A DNA stretch of 64,000 bases. It comes from Limonium bicolor (Eukaryota; Streptophyta; Magnoliopsida; Caryophyllales; Plumbaginaceae). The position numbers and the translations under genes are program-made. The DNA is taken from assembly GCA_023374045.1 (NCBI GenBank), contig CM041776.1, positions 349,493,636 through 349,557,635 on the forward strand, read 5' to 3'. Shown piece after piece: positions 22,152 to 35,224 of the stretch (its first letter is position 1; each line of letters begins with the position of its first letter). Below the pieces are notes generated by a model. The model saw only the letters and a list, made by a program, of their open reading frames with translations. It searched no databases and was not told the DNA's origin.

Positions 22152-22158
22152 TATAAAT
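22152..22158 (+). promoter_or_regulatory. TATA box of the hAT transposase gene
   Basis: TATAAAT in the context CCCCTATAAATACACC, 162 bp before the candidate ATG at 22320. Confidence 0.6.
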
Positions 22159-22319
22159 ACACCATTTTATCATCATTCTCACCACACAACTCATCCTACT
22201 CTTCCTCTCTCTTATTACTAGTATTTTCTTGTGCAATTAAGTGTTATTAAGCATTCTAGCTACTAAAAAGCTCATTTCTCACATTAGCTCTCAATTCCCA
22301 TTTCCCACATTCTAGAAAA

Positions 22320-25208
22320 ATGTCAAGGAGATCCGGAAAGGAAGTGATGCCTTCTAACCTCCAATCGATCCAAATTTTCAAGTTGATGAGCAAGACCAAA
22401 TCGATGAGATGGAATTCAGGTATCATCAACAACATCCACATTATTCACCTTCATCACTCCCGCAAGGTGGAAGCTATACAATTTCTCAGCACGGATCTAC
22501 AAACATGGGGGCAACACAACCGGGAATATCACCACCATTCGGTAAGTTTTAATATTAGTTACAATTTATTTTATACAAACTTTAATTTTAATTACATTAT
22601 ATTATCTTAAGGGAAAATTACATCGCCCACCCATGACATTTGGCGAAATTACACAGCCCACCCATGAGGTTTCAAAAATTACTTTTGCTCACCCATGTGG
22701 TTTCCACAATTTTACATCCAGCAACTTTTCTAATATTTGATCAACTTAAAAAATGGTTAAATGATATCCAAATTTGATGAAACTTTACATGGACGATGCT
22801 AAGGTGTTATATTTTTGTTCAATGCCAAATCCAAAGTTTTTTAAGGTCATATATGACCTGTGGGACCCAATGAAACATGAGACACGTTCATCGGGTCCCA
22901 CAGATCATATATGAGCTTAAAAACGTTGGATTTCACGTTTTACCAAAATATTACACTTTAATATCGTCCATGTAAAGTTTCATCAAATTTGGATATCATT
23001 TAACCATCTTTTAAGTTGATAAAATATTAGAAAAGTTGTGGATGTAAAATTATGGAAACCACATGGGTGGGCAAAGTAATTTTTGAAACCTCGTGAGTGG
23101 GCTGTGTAATTTCGCCAAACGTCATGGGTGGGCGATGTAATTTTCCCTTATCTTAATTATAGTCTAAATCAATTTTTTTTACAATTAAAGGTACATCCTC
23201 TACCCCATCCGATGCCCACAATCTTGATCAAGAAGAGGATGATGTCGTTGCTCCAACAAAAACGAAACCGGCTTCTTGGGTGTGGCATACTTCACAAGAA
23301 AGAAGATCTGAAGAAGCCCGGGACATACAAGCAATATTGCAATCTTTGCAGCAAAGGACTTGCATGGACGGCGAGCACCGGAACCGGATCCTATGCCAAG
23401 CACTTGAAAACGCACAAGATCTACAAGGATACGGCGGCAATGACGGGCGGTACGAGCGGTCAAACTATGCTCACCGGGTTTACCGAACGACAACCCGGTC
23501 CAGGTTTTTTCATTATGGTAGAGAAAAAATTATAGATGGCATGGCTAGGTTTATGATTGCTGAACAATTACCTTTTAATTTGGTGAAAGCTTATCTTGAA
23601 AATTTTGTTTGCACTACATTACACCACAATATAGTAGAGTGCCTAGGAATACGCTAAAACGTAGAGCTTTTGTACAAATAGTAAAACTAGAAAAAACAAC
23701 TAAGGAAATGATGAATGCATTTGATGGTCGTGTTTCATTAACTAGTGACATGTGGATCTCTACTACTAATGAGGCATTTATTTGTGTTACACTTCATTGG
23801 ATTGATAGTCTTGGACGCTTCAGAAGCGTATTATTGCCTTTGATATTTTTGATGATGCACATACTGGTTTTAATATTTCTGAAAAACTTGTTGAAGTGTT
23901 ATCTGAGTGGAACTTGTTAGATAAGGTGTTCTCTATTTCTTTAGATAATGCTTCAAACAACGTTAGGTGTGTAGATTATCTAAAATCTAATAAGAAACTC
24001 ACACTCTTGCATGATGGTGATTACTTGCATATTCGATGTTGTGCGCATGTTGTGAATTTGTGTGTACAAGATGGTTTATCTAACTTGACTTCCACACTAG
24101 AACCACTTAGGCATGTAATGAGAAAAATTAGAAAATCGCATGTTGTTAAAAATGAGTACAAAAAAGAGTGTGAGGAATCCGGTTAACGTCCTCGCCATTT
24201 TGCTCCCGACACCCCCACTAGATGGAACTCCACATATGAGTTGTTAGTTAAGGCTGAGAAACACCAACCCGTTTTGACTAGTTTGTATAACTCTATGGTT
24301 GTTCAATCAAATCAGGAATTAATGGGTCTGAACTTTTGGCAAAAGGCTAATGTTGTGAGCAAGGTTTTAAAATGTTTTGATGCTGCAACTAAGGTATTTT
24401 CATTAGTTTATGAGTCTAATGTGCATCTTGTCATAAATGAATGTATTAGTATTTTCCATGTCTTGCATGAGAACAAGAATGTTGATGGGATTAGTGAGGT
24501 TATTTATGATATGAAGTCTAAATGGTTTAACTATTTCAATGAATTTCCTTTGATTTATTGTATTGCAACTGTTCTTGATCCTCAAATAAAATTGGAAGGT
24601 CTAACAAATTTGCTTGATTATTATTATAGTATTGTTCCCGGAGGTCCACCCAGGATGGTTATGTTAAGGAATATGTACAAAAGGTTAATGTAGCATTGAA
24701 AAAGCTACACGATGAATATACTTCAAAGTATCGTCCGGGGGAACTTTCTTCTGCTAGTGATAGTGGTTCCTCTTCTAAACCACCACGCCCCGTAGCAAAA
24801 GCAGTTCTTTGATTTCTAGTATTTTGAAAAGACCAAGATCAGTTCAATCGGGTTCCGGATTTTGTACATATGATGATTATATTATCTTTACTTTTAGTTT
24901 TGATGATGATGATGGTGATATAGATGTTCTTAAGTGGTGGCAAGCACATGAAGCATGTTTCCAATCCTTTCAAAGATAGCCCAAAATGTGCTAGCAATTC
25001 CAGCATCAACCATGGCTTCAGAGTCGACGTTTAGTGCGGGCAAACGAGTATTGATGAAAAGAGATCAAGCCTTGCACCAGACTCAATCAAGATTTGTGTT
25101 GAGAAGTATGATTGGGACTTAGCCGAGCTTAGATCCCAAGCACGCGCATTGCAATATGAAGGCCAACTTGATGATTGGTATGAGATGAATGGGGATAACG
25201 CCACTTAG
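22320..25208 (+). pseudogene. hAT transposase (zinc finger BED / RICESLEEPER-like), decayed
   Basis: Exon 1 (22320-22540) starts MSRRSGKEVMPSN and ends at a GTAAGT donor, with an in-frame-shifted Gln/His/Pro-rich stretch. After an intron holding a MITE, exon 2 (from about 23191) shows the BED finger CNLCSKGLAWTAS with a KHLKTHK histidine pair (about 23335-23430). Then come SLTSDMWISTTNEAFICVTL, DNASNNVRCVDYL and RCCAHVVNLCVQDG. Near 25000 the dimerisation motif LAIPASTMASESTFSAGKRV is intact. Frame breaks occur near 23520-23650, 23850, 24185 and 24690-24960, so no full transposase is made. Confidence 0.88.
22611..23147. mobile_element. Fold-back MULE-type MITE in the transposase intron
   Basis: 537 bp, almost entirely two inverted arms starting GGGAAAATTACATCGCCC, flanked by the perfect 9-bp TSD TTATCTTAA (22602-22610 and 23148-23156). 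The 9-bp TSD and GGG terminus fit Mutator-type MITEs. It has no coding capacity. Confidence 0.92.
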
Positions 25209-26061
25209 GACTTCTATCTTGTAATATTTTAGAATGTATAGTATTTAGTATTACTTTCTTTCCATGTAATCTTTTATTTAAGACTTGCAAATTGAAATCA
25301 TGTAACTCTTAGTAGCTGTACTCTTTTTCCTTATTAGGGTTTTCCCAATGAGTTTTTACCTAATAAGGTTTTAATGAGGCAGTGAATCATATAATAAAAT
25401 TCTCTTTGTTCCTTATTTTTTGTAAATTCAATAAAAATTCCTAAGTCTTTGTTCTTACACATTTAAGATTATAAACTTGAAGAATAACTATCTAGGAGTA
25501 AAGTGGATGAAAAGAGCAACGTGTGCGCTCAAACGGATCTCAAATCGGAGCTAAAACGAAGCAACTGGAGCCGATCGAATCTTTCCGGAACCGCTCCGGA
25601 ACTAGTCGGAACCGATCAGAACCGGAATCGGAACCGGAACCGGCCGGAACCGGTTTTTTGACCGAATCCGAAGCGAATCCAGATTTCAACCGGAACCGGA
25701 ATAGGAACCACCCAGACCGGTTCCGAATACGAATACACATTTTCCGGAACCGGAACCGGTGGAACCAAACCCGTGGCCACCATTATTCCGAATCCTTACG
25801 AGCTGAATCATATTCAAAGTAGTAATGGTTCTAGACAGTTCTTGACCGGTTCTGTGATCGGTTCCAGTTCCAAATTTGGTTTCAGTTTGAAATTTGTTTA
25901 CATTTTCATTTTTTCTAATGTTTTTTGCTTGTTTATGTTCAAGTATTGATTAAGATGCAAGAATACTTAAAATGTATGATTACAATTGTGAATTAAGAAA
26001 AGCAAATAGAATTTTACTAATATTTCATTGCTTGCTTAAAAGGACACATTGGCCACCATTA

Positions 26062-27321
26062 CTTCCCATCCAAAAATTAAGGAAACACCCACCTTTTAAA
26101 AGTCTTTATTATAAGTGTGAAAAAAGTCTAAAATAACTTATAATTTGAACATAAGGAGTATGTATTTTTATTTAAAAACGTATCTTATTTAACATCAATA
26201 TTATACCTTCTTCAACTATAAACTGAAGTTTGTTTTGTTGTTGAACAAATTTCAACCCCACCCATGCAAAATAAAACATTACCATATACTCCATCGAAGA
26301 GACTAATGTGGTCCATTTATAACCCTTACAAAAAAAAGTCTACCCCCACACAATCTTCAAAGAAAAGTCTACTAACACCATCAAAAATGTTAACGTTGTC
26401 GAAGAAGCTAACATCCTCAAAGAAGATTAACATTGTCTGAACTTTATATTATATACCTTTGAATGAGGTTAGGTTATTAACCCCATCCAAGAAAAAGAAA
26501 ATTCTACCCCATATAATCCTTTAATGCCAACACCTATGAAGACCTCCAGCATCATCGAAGAAAGTTAACACAGCCAAAATTATTATAGGGTTTGAATACT
26601 AAAACAAATTTTTTTTAATAACAGCCATGTACATAAAAATTGTATACTTTATTTATTTATGAAGTGAATCTTATACATACATAAACAAAAAATAAAAAAA
26701 ATTTAAGTTTATCAAAAAATATTCAAATTAGACAATATTTCAAAAACTCAAATAATGATAAATAGTGATATGAACTTTATATTATTTGGACTTCTAATTA
26801 CAACTACAACACATTTAAAAAAATCAAAGAATGAGGCCAACTACCTAGATGTCGCCAGCGCCAACTTCAAATACAACTTTAGTAATTAGTTACTAAAGAC
26901 ATCCACAATAACAAGTTTCTTACTTTAGTTTTTAACACTTTTCAAGATGTTATGTCAAACAGTTGATCAAGCCAACACGGCACGGTGACCCGGTCTGGGA
27001 AAAAGCTCGATGGGCCCGCCTGGCGGGACTGGACAAAAAAGTATGAACGAAAATAAAACCGGATTGGGTCGTGGCACAATTATGGGCCCGTTGGTAAGCC
27101 CGACCTGAATTTAAAATATATATAATTAATATAAATTTAATTTAATTTTTTTATATTTTTTAAAATTATATTAATTATTAACAATAGTTTAAAAATATAT
27201 ATATAAAAAATAAATCAGGTCAAGCGGCCGGATAACGGCAATTTGGGAAAACTGTGTCTAGCCTAACCCGGCCCGAAAAATAAATAACGGTCCTGGACAT
27301 TAGAAACAGGCCCCATAGGTC
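26062..27321. other. AT-rich spacer with possible hAT fragment
   Basis: 26070-26950 is AT-rich with duplicated short phrases (AACACCATCAAAAATG-like) and no gene. From about 26965 to 27310, GGCCCG and CCCGG motifs recur (ACCCGGTCTGGG, GGCCCGTTGG). Similar GCCCG motifs follow the copia element at 37965-38005, so the copia may have split a hAT MITE, but no TSD was confirmed. Confidence 0.35.
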
Positions 27322-27478
27322 TTCTAGAGAATGAGATGTATCAATTAAAATATCTCATTGTATTTCACTGAGTATTGAGAATTATATATATTACATGTAT
27401 AAGATTATAGATATGTAAACTGGACTTTATACTATAGTCAAATAGGCCCATTATACTAGAGTGGGCCCATGGTCAGCA
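27322..27478 (-). repeat. 3' LTR of copia element 2
   Basis: 157 bp, on the minus strand starting TGCTGACCATGGGCCC and ending CTCTAGAA. It matches 37790-37947 with scattered changes. The polypurine tract (minus strand GCGGGGGAA) lies at 27479-27487. Confidence 0.85.
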
Positions 27479-27539
27479 TTCCCCCGCAAGCCCTACAACC
27501 CATTGGTATGAGGTAGTTTGGCTCGGAGCTTGTAAAAAA

Positions 27540-27840
27540 CTAAGTAGAACTAGGTTTTGTCAATAGGTCGGTAATTTGGGCATTCGATGAAAGATGGCAA
27601 ATCTTTAAGGTTCCATTTGGAATCTTCACTCTCAAAAAAATAATCAAGAGATGCATGCTTGATACGCCTGTGAATGGCGGGGTTGGAGGCGAGAAAAGTT
27701 GCAAGCAGGTTATCGCAATAGACCTGTGGTGGATTCGAGAGAGAAATTCCCAGCTCAAAGACTAAGATCTGCAACCATGTAACCTCTACAGTCACAGTGG
27801 CTCCAGACTTGTATTTTGCCTCAGTGGAAGAAAGGCCCAC
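27540..27840 (-). pseudogene. Copia 2 RNase H, C-terminal part
   Basis: Reads LSSTEAKYKSGATVTVEVTW, then VYCDNLLATFLASNP and RIKHASLDYFF, the end of copia RNase H. Its upstream half lies at 32522-32590, beyond the inserted solo LTR. Across the join the codons run KQRTVG then LSSTEAK without a shift. Confidence 0.9.
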
Positions 27841-30800
27841 TGTAACACCCTACTAAACCGGTTCCTAGTTAATCCTATAGAAGTCGCGCACAATAATATC
27901 TCGCAGCGGTAAATAATAAACTATCGCCCTACTGGTGTCACTGTTATCACTCGCCCATACGGGTGATAACGATTTACCTGATAATCAACTTGCGAAACGT
28001 ATTCCCGCAGTGACCACAAGAGATAGATAGTAGAACTTAAACAACTTAAAACAAATCTAACATCAACAATTATTACAGACCGTGAGCATCTAAACAAATA
28101 CACCTCGGTTAAACAACCCGAGTCCAAAACAACCTGAGTATCACACCGTACCAAGTCTAAACCAACTGTAATATCACAATGGTCACGTCTCGCTGCGACC
28201 CACCAGCTAATCACCTGAAATAAAGATGGTTTGTGGTATGGAATCAGCCCCTGCTGAGTATGTCATCACATGCCCCGTCATGCCCCCAAAGACCCCTCAT
28301 TATTTGGTCGAGAGCATGAGGTTCATTACATGCAATACCATTTTAATATATAAACTGTAAGATAAACAACGTAATCCATACAACACCACAACCATCAAAC
28401 ACATAATATACCACAAGTATAACCAATGAACAATAAGCGAAACAACGAGAGTAACAATAAGTATTATTCTCGTCCATGGTGTAGAAGCCAATATTGTTCG
28501 CCACTGTATAATTCTCAAATGTATTATTGTTCAGTTATACCTAGTGACATTGTCTCATTAAAACGACATGTCTCTAGTTACCCATATATTATGGCGGGTC
28601 ACCCACGGCAGTAGCCACTCCAACGGTAGAGTCTCCGACCAACGAGCCATTCTAGCTCACGGGAAATTTTCTTGATACTTGCGGACCCGTACGCGGACAT
28701 CCTGGTATCGTTTTTGTGATCACAGCGCGCACCAAGAGCCACATCCTCTTGGCTTTACTTCCATTCATTATTTACTTAATTATACCATCGCATCGCATTA
28801 CCAAATTTTCTAACACAGCAGACCAAGATCATTAGTCCAATCCGGAGTCTGTGAACTCGGGATCCAGTGTTAGATACGAGAGCGGCGTATAGAAAGGCCA
28901 ATGCTCCGTATGAAAGTCTTGGATAATATATATGTATTATTATCCTAGTGCTACAACGTTTCTCTGACGTTCCTTATTTTTCGTATAAGATAGCACCATA
29001 GCCGCTAGTTCGTTTTATATATAGGTTCTTATATACGAACCAATACTGTTAACTCATCAACAGTAAATAATGAGCAGCTATAAATATAAAGATCATGCAT
29101 ATTAAATTAAACATTCAGACAAACAATCTTATCACAGATCACACAGAAGTCTGAACTGAGGAAGCCCTCAGAGACAATCAGAACCACATAACAACATACC
29201 GTTCACCCTGGTGTATTACGGTGGAGTATGAATCAGCAAGATCCTATGCTCCTTGTGTAGTCTCTAACGAACTAAACAATACACAATGCTACTGATTAGC
29301 ATACTGTATAACAACACAATCCTACGGTACCCGTACCGTCACTAACACCTCCCGGTTAACCCCCCGTTATTAACTATCAATGTTGTCGGGTTTTAGGTTT
29401 AACTCGAGATTGGGAAAAGGTGTTATATTACACGCGTAGTCTTGTTTGTATATTAGTATAGTTGTTGTTAAACTTGTTATCGCATGTAACTTAATGTTTG
29501 TTTGTACATCATACAGTTTGTTTCATTATTGTATGTGTGATCCTTTGTCATGCACTATGCATCTTACCTTAGTATTTATTTTTCTAAGGTTTGTCTCTTT
29601 TTTTTTTATATTTCATGTGGTATAATTCATCTGTAAACTATACTCTTAATATCTAGGATCCTTATTATCCCATGAATACTCTTAACTTTAGAATTTCCAT
29701 ATCTAATGTTTATAATTCTTTTCTCCTTAACTATTATCATTTTATTATGATAATTTATGATTATTGAACCATGTCACATTTTCTACACTACTACATATAT
29801 TTATTTATATGTGTGTATTATGGAACTATTTATTATATGGTAAGTCTCATAACCTATATTCATTCTTTTTAATGAATATCTCTTATATTATAAATGTTAT
29901 AACTCTTATAACATTAAAAACCATATTATAAATTCCATTTAAAAATGTTATTATTTTCGAACAGCACCTATGTTCTTAAATATTTATAAAATCCACCTCT
30001 TAATTAATATAATGTCATCTTATTTATATAACATATCTTATGACATTTAAATCATTAAAACAATTGTAGCCTATAGTTATATTTTGTTTTTAAATACCAA
30101 ACAGCCTTAGTATTTTCGGTTTTCACTTATAACCATTAAACTTATATAAACTCACAATTCAATTCCAATTTATAATACATAGTTTTCTAACCCCATTAAA
30201 ACTATATATTATACATATATCTTTATAAAACCTTATATACCATTCCAAAAATTACCAAACTATACCAAAAGGTTATAAACATTATTCCTAACTTATACTT
30301 CTTTTAATTCACGGTTTTTATACATTTGTTACCTATTTATAACAATGTCATAAAATACCATATATTATACTTATATAATTCACATGAACTCCAAATTTAA
30401 CCAAATAAACTTCTAAAATTTCTAATAACTTAAGGACTTTACTAAACTCCATTTACTACCCTTAATTCTCGGTAATTACATTACCACCCAAAACTTATAA
30501 ATCTTTTACAATTTAATAAGTATCTCATTATAAGGTAGTATTTTAATTTCTTAAATTTTCTAAACTGGTCAAAGTCTCCTATATAGTCAACTTTGACCCT
30601 AATACCAAATGGGAACCAATTTTCGGTAATTACAAATAATGACCTATACTTTTCTATTTTTACAATTTTGACCCAAAACTTTATAAAATGTTATAATTTT
30701 TATTAAATTCATTTAAAAACCCTAAATTGCTCTAAATTACCCACGGCTTTTCTAATTCCTTAATAATTACGAATTGGCCCCAACTTTAATTATAAGCATA

Positions 30801-32516
30801 AATAAAACTAAATAAGCTTATAAACTTAAATTAAAATGGCCTAATGACATGGCCTTATTACAACCTTGATCTTGCAAAATAAATTACACAATAAATGTCT
30901 CAAAATATAGCATATATTCGGCCTCTCCATGGTTTAATTATTTTTCCACATAATGTCATAATTTGACCATTATGTAATTAAATCTCTTAAATGACTAGCT
31001 TAATTTATCTTAGCCCATTTTTTACATTTTAGGTCAATATGACCTATATGTGTATGTTCACTCTCGGCCATATATATATATATATATATATATACTTAGA
31101 GATTGCAAAAATCATAAGTTTAAGGTGTTTATACCTTGATAATCCTTGTATAGGCTCGGTCACTTGTAGGAAAATTCACCACTTGATTTAGACATTTTAA
31201 TACAAAAAATAAGATATGGTTACACTCCAAGCATGAGCTTAACCATAAGGAATATTAATGTAAGATTTAAGGCAAAAATCACCTTAAAAATGCAAGGGGA
31301 GTTCTAGGTATTTTCGACCTGAACCAAACACACCACAAGGTGTTAGATCTACCATATTAACATAGGGAATAGTTAGATCTCGAAATCCTACCTTGTTATT
31401 AGGTTTTACCTTGGAAAAATGCCTTAAAAGAGAGTATTTCTCTTGGATCTCGGTCACCCTTGCTCCAAATGGCTAACCAACAGATCCACATGAAAAGGAG
31501 ATGAAGATGAGTCTATGACCAAATTTCACAGCCAAACTCGAAGGGAATCAAAAGTTATGAGCTTAAAGCACATTTTACCTTAAAATGTAGATTTGGACAA
31601 CCTTGGTCCCTCTACTGGTCTCAACCGAGTTTAGCTCTTGTTCTAACCTTAGAACACTGAGAATAAGCCATAGGAATAGATGAGCCACGAATTTTAGGTG
31701 TTGGTGGTGAAAAGATGAAGAAAAGAGCTAAAATGACATTAAAACACTTACATTAGGAGCTTAGGAGCTAGACTTGCCTTCCATGGCAAGAACAAGCTTG
31801 GAGAGCTTGAGAGGAAGGAGAGGGCTCGGCTGGGATGAGAGGAATCGGACAGGAGGAAGGAGAAGATGGGAAAGGTAAGTAAAGTTTGAAAATAATGTAA
31901 AAAGTAACATTATTTTGAAAAAGTCTTACTTAGGTAGCATTTTGTCAATCAAGGAAATTAAGCAGCCTCCTCTCTTATTGCAGCCGGCCACCATGATTCA
32001 AATGAGTCAATTAATTGACCATTGACCATGCTTGGTCAATGTTGACTCATGTGGGCCCCACTTTAGGGTTTATTAATATTTTAATATTAAATTTGTAAAA
32101 ATTCGTAAATTTCTGGAATTAAATTCCTAATATGATATAATATGATTATATATCATATTTAAGGATATTTATAATTTTTAAGCCTATTAAAATCAATTAA
32201 AAAGGCAATCTCACAAAAACGTGCTTTAAGGAGTTTTAGCGCACATTTTGTGTCACAGGATGTCCTGAGCTTAGTTCTCTTAAGAATGGTCTTATTGTGT
32301 TCCTTGATTCATTATAATACTTAGGAATCCACTTGGATCCTACTTGGGGTCATACAACCTTCATGGCGTCTTAAGGCACTTTTTGGCTTTACCGATCTTA
32401 AGGCGTGTTTTGCCTTGTGAGATCTTATAGATTGTTCCAATAATATTAGATGTTTAATAATCATTTAGATCATTAATAGATCATTTAATTATATTTTAAA
32501 GATTAGGGGTATTTCA
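27841..32516. repeat. Giant solo LTR 1 (TGTAACACC...ATTTCA), 4.7 kb
   Basis: Starts TGTAACACCCTACTAAACC and ends GGGGTATTTCA, flanked by the perfect TSD CCCAC (27836-27840 and 32517-32521). No gag or pol homology was recognised in 4676 bp. Near its end it shares the GTGCTTTAAGGAGTTTTA motif with solo LTR 3 at 40965-45216. Long LTRs with these termini fit Tat-clade (Ogre/Retand-like) gypsy elements; the clade is inferred. An (AT)n tract lies at 31071-31094. Confidence 0.85.
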
Positions 32517-32521
32517 CCCAC

Positions 32522-33342
32522 CGTTCGTTGCTTGCAACTACTCCAAGACACAAGATGATTGCCAAAGAAGATGAGGTAGGCCGCGGTCAAGCGCCGGTTG
32601 ACAGGAGATCAAGCCCAGCCGACATAAGAGAACATATGGAGAGAAACACAGATTTGAAAGAGGAAATGAAAGACCCAGTCTTGGAGTTCCTATCAAGTAC
32701 CGTATATTTCTTTACCGCACTCCAGTGAACATTTTGGCTTATGCATATATTGGCAAATGCAGTTGACTGCATGCAGTTGACCGCATAGGACAGATCTGGA
32801 CGAGTGATAGCTAGGTATTGAAGACTACCCACAAACACCGCGGTAGCGCGTAGGTTATCATAGTCATGGGAGTTCAAAGTGTCAAGATTTGTGGTTGTGG
32901 GAAGAGGTGTTGGAACAAGGTTTAAGATTTAGCATATCTAGTTTGGTGAGAAGATCTGTGATGCATTTGGTTTGAGTGAGAAGCATGCCATCTTGATTTC
33001 TTGTCACAGAAACTCCTAAAAAATAGTTTAGTTCCCCCGCAGCTGAAACAGGGAAGTGGGAATACAAGTGTTTGGTAAACTTCTTAATCATAAATAAAGA
33101 AGAATCTATGAAAATGATGTCATCTACATAGATTAGGACATACATAACATCCTTTCCATGCTTGTAGATGAATAGAGAAGAATCTGAAAAGGATGAGCGG
33201 AAACCAATAGAAGTAAGATAGAAACTTAGCTTAGAAAACCAAGCCCTAGGAGATTGTTTGAGGCCATAAAGTGAATTCTGTAAAAGACACACATGATTAT
33301 GATAGTTAGAATGAGAATACCCTTGAGGCTATTTAGTATAAA
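32522..33342 (-). pseudogene. Copia 2 reverse transcriptase, downstream part
   Basis: Reads YSHSNYHNHVCLLQNSLYGL, KQSPRAWFSKLSFYL, and the catalytic box VLIYVDDIIF intact, then LNYFLGVSV and SLQYLAITRPDLSYAVN. It joins 35225-35400 across the nested solo LTR. A CAG to TAG change lies at the join. Confidence 0.92.
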
Positions 33343-33845
33343 TGTACGGGTTAAACCAAATAGGGCAAGTGTACCAGTCTATCGTAGTCAATTTTCCTAA
33401 AGTATCCCTTTAGGTCATCGAACCAAAGGAGACAATGTCTATTTGAGTCTCTATTCTAATCTAACTAATAAACTAAGGAAAAATAATAATATTAAATTAT
33501 GGGTTTTGATTTGCAGAAAATAAATAAACTAAAATAACAACAATAAAAGGATTATCTTCTTGACAAGCTAAACAGAGGAATCCTGGTTAACTACTTCTCC
33601 CTATTTCATCAATTTCCTTCCTGGTTGTTTCTTAATTCTAGATTGCAACCTCAGAACTAAATTAATCTAAAATCGGTCTCCCCGCAAGATAGATTCTTAC
33701 TAGAAACTCCTAAATCCTAACTCTCGTTACGAATCTATTGATTAACTAGTAGCGTTTAAGATTCATCTGGTTTCTAGTAAGCTAATCCCAAAGAATTTTG
33801 TCTCAAGTTTCACTAGTAATACTCTTGTAGTCTATTGCACGCCGC

Positions 33846-34409
33846 CAGGGGTGAGCAAACAGGGCGGTTAGAACGGATAACCGAAATAACCGTTTTTTTT
33901 CTGGATTCGATCACCGTTTTTTTAACCATTTTACAAAAGTTCGGTTATTTCGGTTAAAATGGATATCCGTACTTTAAAACGGGGCGGTTAACGGATATTA
34001 AACCTCAAACTTGATTATCCGTAATAACCGAAGTTTTTTTATATATATAAAAAAAAATTATCCTTATTTTGTAATCAGTAAGTTTTAGTTTGATTATTTC
34101 ATTTATGTTATAAAATACGGTTATTTCGGTTATGATAGAAAATACGGTTATTTCGGTTATGATAGAAAAAACGGTTATTTCGGTTATGTTCAAATGTTCG
34201 GTTATTTCGATTAATTTAAAAGTTCGGTTATGGGGCGGTTAACGGATATCAGTAGTTTGTAAAACGGTTAACGGTTAAAACGGTTATCAGTTAAAATGGA
34301 TATTAGTACTAATTTCGGTTAAAACGGTTATAACCGAAATAACCGAACATCGTATTTTTTTTCCAAACTTCGGTTAACGGATATCCGTTCTAACCGTTTG
34401 CACACCCTA
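33846..34409. mobile_element. hAT-type MITE with internal tandem repeats
   Basis: Ends CAGGGGTGAGCAAAC and GTTTGCACACCCTA are imperfect inverted repeats, flanked by CACGCCGC (33838-33845) and CACGCCAC (34410-34417), an 8-bp TSD with one mismatch. The interior is dominated by CGGTTATTTCGGTTA-like units in both orientations. Confidence 0.82.
34117..34200. repeat. 28-bp tandem repeat in the MITE
   Basis: About three copies of a unit containing ACGGTTATTTCGGTTATGAT. ORF-like translation (TEITVFSII repeats) is an artefact of the repeat. Confidence 0.8.
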
Positions 34410-35224
34410 CACGCCACAGTTCTCACTTGTAAGTGAACAAACTAATCTCTCTAACAATTGTACGGATAACCTGAGAAATATAAACAAAGAAATGAATAAA
34501 ACTACAATTTGTATATAATTATTTGTAAACACATAATGAAGAAGAAATCTCAAACTAGGAATCCATAATAAATCAGATTTTTGTGCAACTACTTAGACAT
34601 AGAAGACAAAGAAATAATAACAATGATAAAGAGATTAGAAACATCATCTAATTGTTGTAGAGCTGATGACGAATCCAATCTCTGTCTTCTGCTCCCGTTT
34701 CCAAGTTACTCTGTTGTGTTGTCTGATGGTTAAGGTTTCGTTCCCTTTTGTTTCGTAATGTCCACCCCGTTTATATTCTCAATGTCAAATATATATACAT
34801 ATATATGCTCGTGTGCGGCTCCTATCTTATAGCTAGTAGATGACATAAAATAATCTTCATGTGCATCATTTTGTTATGCTCATATATATACAATCGACAA
34901 TGAATCGATTATATTGTTGCAGCCTTCTGTTTAAGTGTTGCAGCCATCACTTATTTTATTCATGACATCGTCCCTCATTCAACACTTATATCAAACGTAT
35001 ATACTTAGATAGCGTCCTCTGTACTCATTTTGATCTCTTTGTCAGATTATAAAATAAAGTACTTTATTTTCTGTATTTTTACCTGTTCAAACATAAAAAC
35101 CACATGTGAGGATTAATCTTAACATTTAAAATAATTACACATTTAACTGGGGAAACATATAACGTTAAAGCTTAAATTAATAAACAATGAAGTATATAAA
35201 CATAGATAAATTCCCAACTTCTCA

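Larger units (their letters stand above)
21021..25785 (+). mobile_element. hAT transposon with decayed BED-finger transposase
   Basis: Termini TAATGGTGGCCA and TGGCCACCATTA lie inside a perfect 8-bp TSD, TTCCGAAT (21013-21020 and 25786-25793). The subterminal zones are arrays of GGAACCG-type hexamers on both sides. A TATA box, a two-exon transposase gene and a hAT dimerisation motif lie between. Total length is 4765 bp, including a 537-bp MITE in the transposase intron. Confidence 0.93.
20901..26061. mobile_element. Old hAT relic split by a younger related hAT
   Basis: The left end TGTAATGGTGGCCATGGG (20901) and right end CATTGGCCACCATTA (26061) are inverted. Flanks CTTCCCAA (20893-20900) and CTTCCCAT (26062-26069) match at 7 of 8 positions. 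The relic itself is only about 400 bp (20901-21020 plus 25786-26061). The rest is the inner hAT with almost the same terminus. Confidence 0.7.
33343..35224. repeat. Solo LTR 2 inserted in the copia RT
   Basis: Starts TGTACGGGTTAAACC and ends CAACTTCTCA, with the perfect 5-bp TSD ATAAA (33338-33342 and 35225-35229). Removing it and one TSD makes the copia RT reading continuous. Of its 1882 bp, 564 are a hAT MITE plus 8 bp of TSD. Family not resolved. Confidence 0.85.

Noticed and set aside
25523..25822. ORF with Asn/Arg repeats
   Set aside because: Same hexamer array at the right end of the hAT, not a gene.
34005..34193. ORF with TEITVFSII repeats
   Set aside because: Artefact of a 28-bp tandem repeat inside a MITE.
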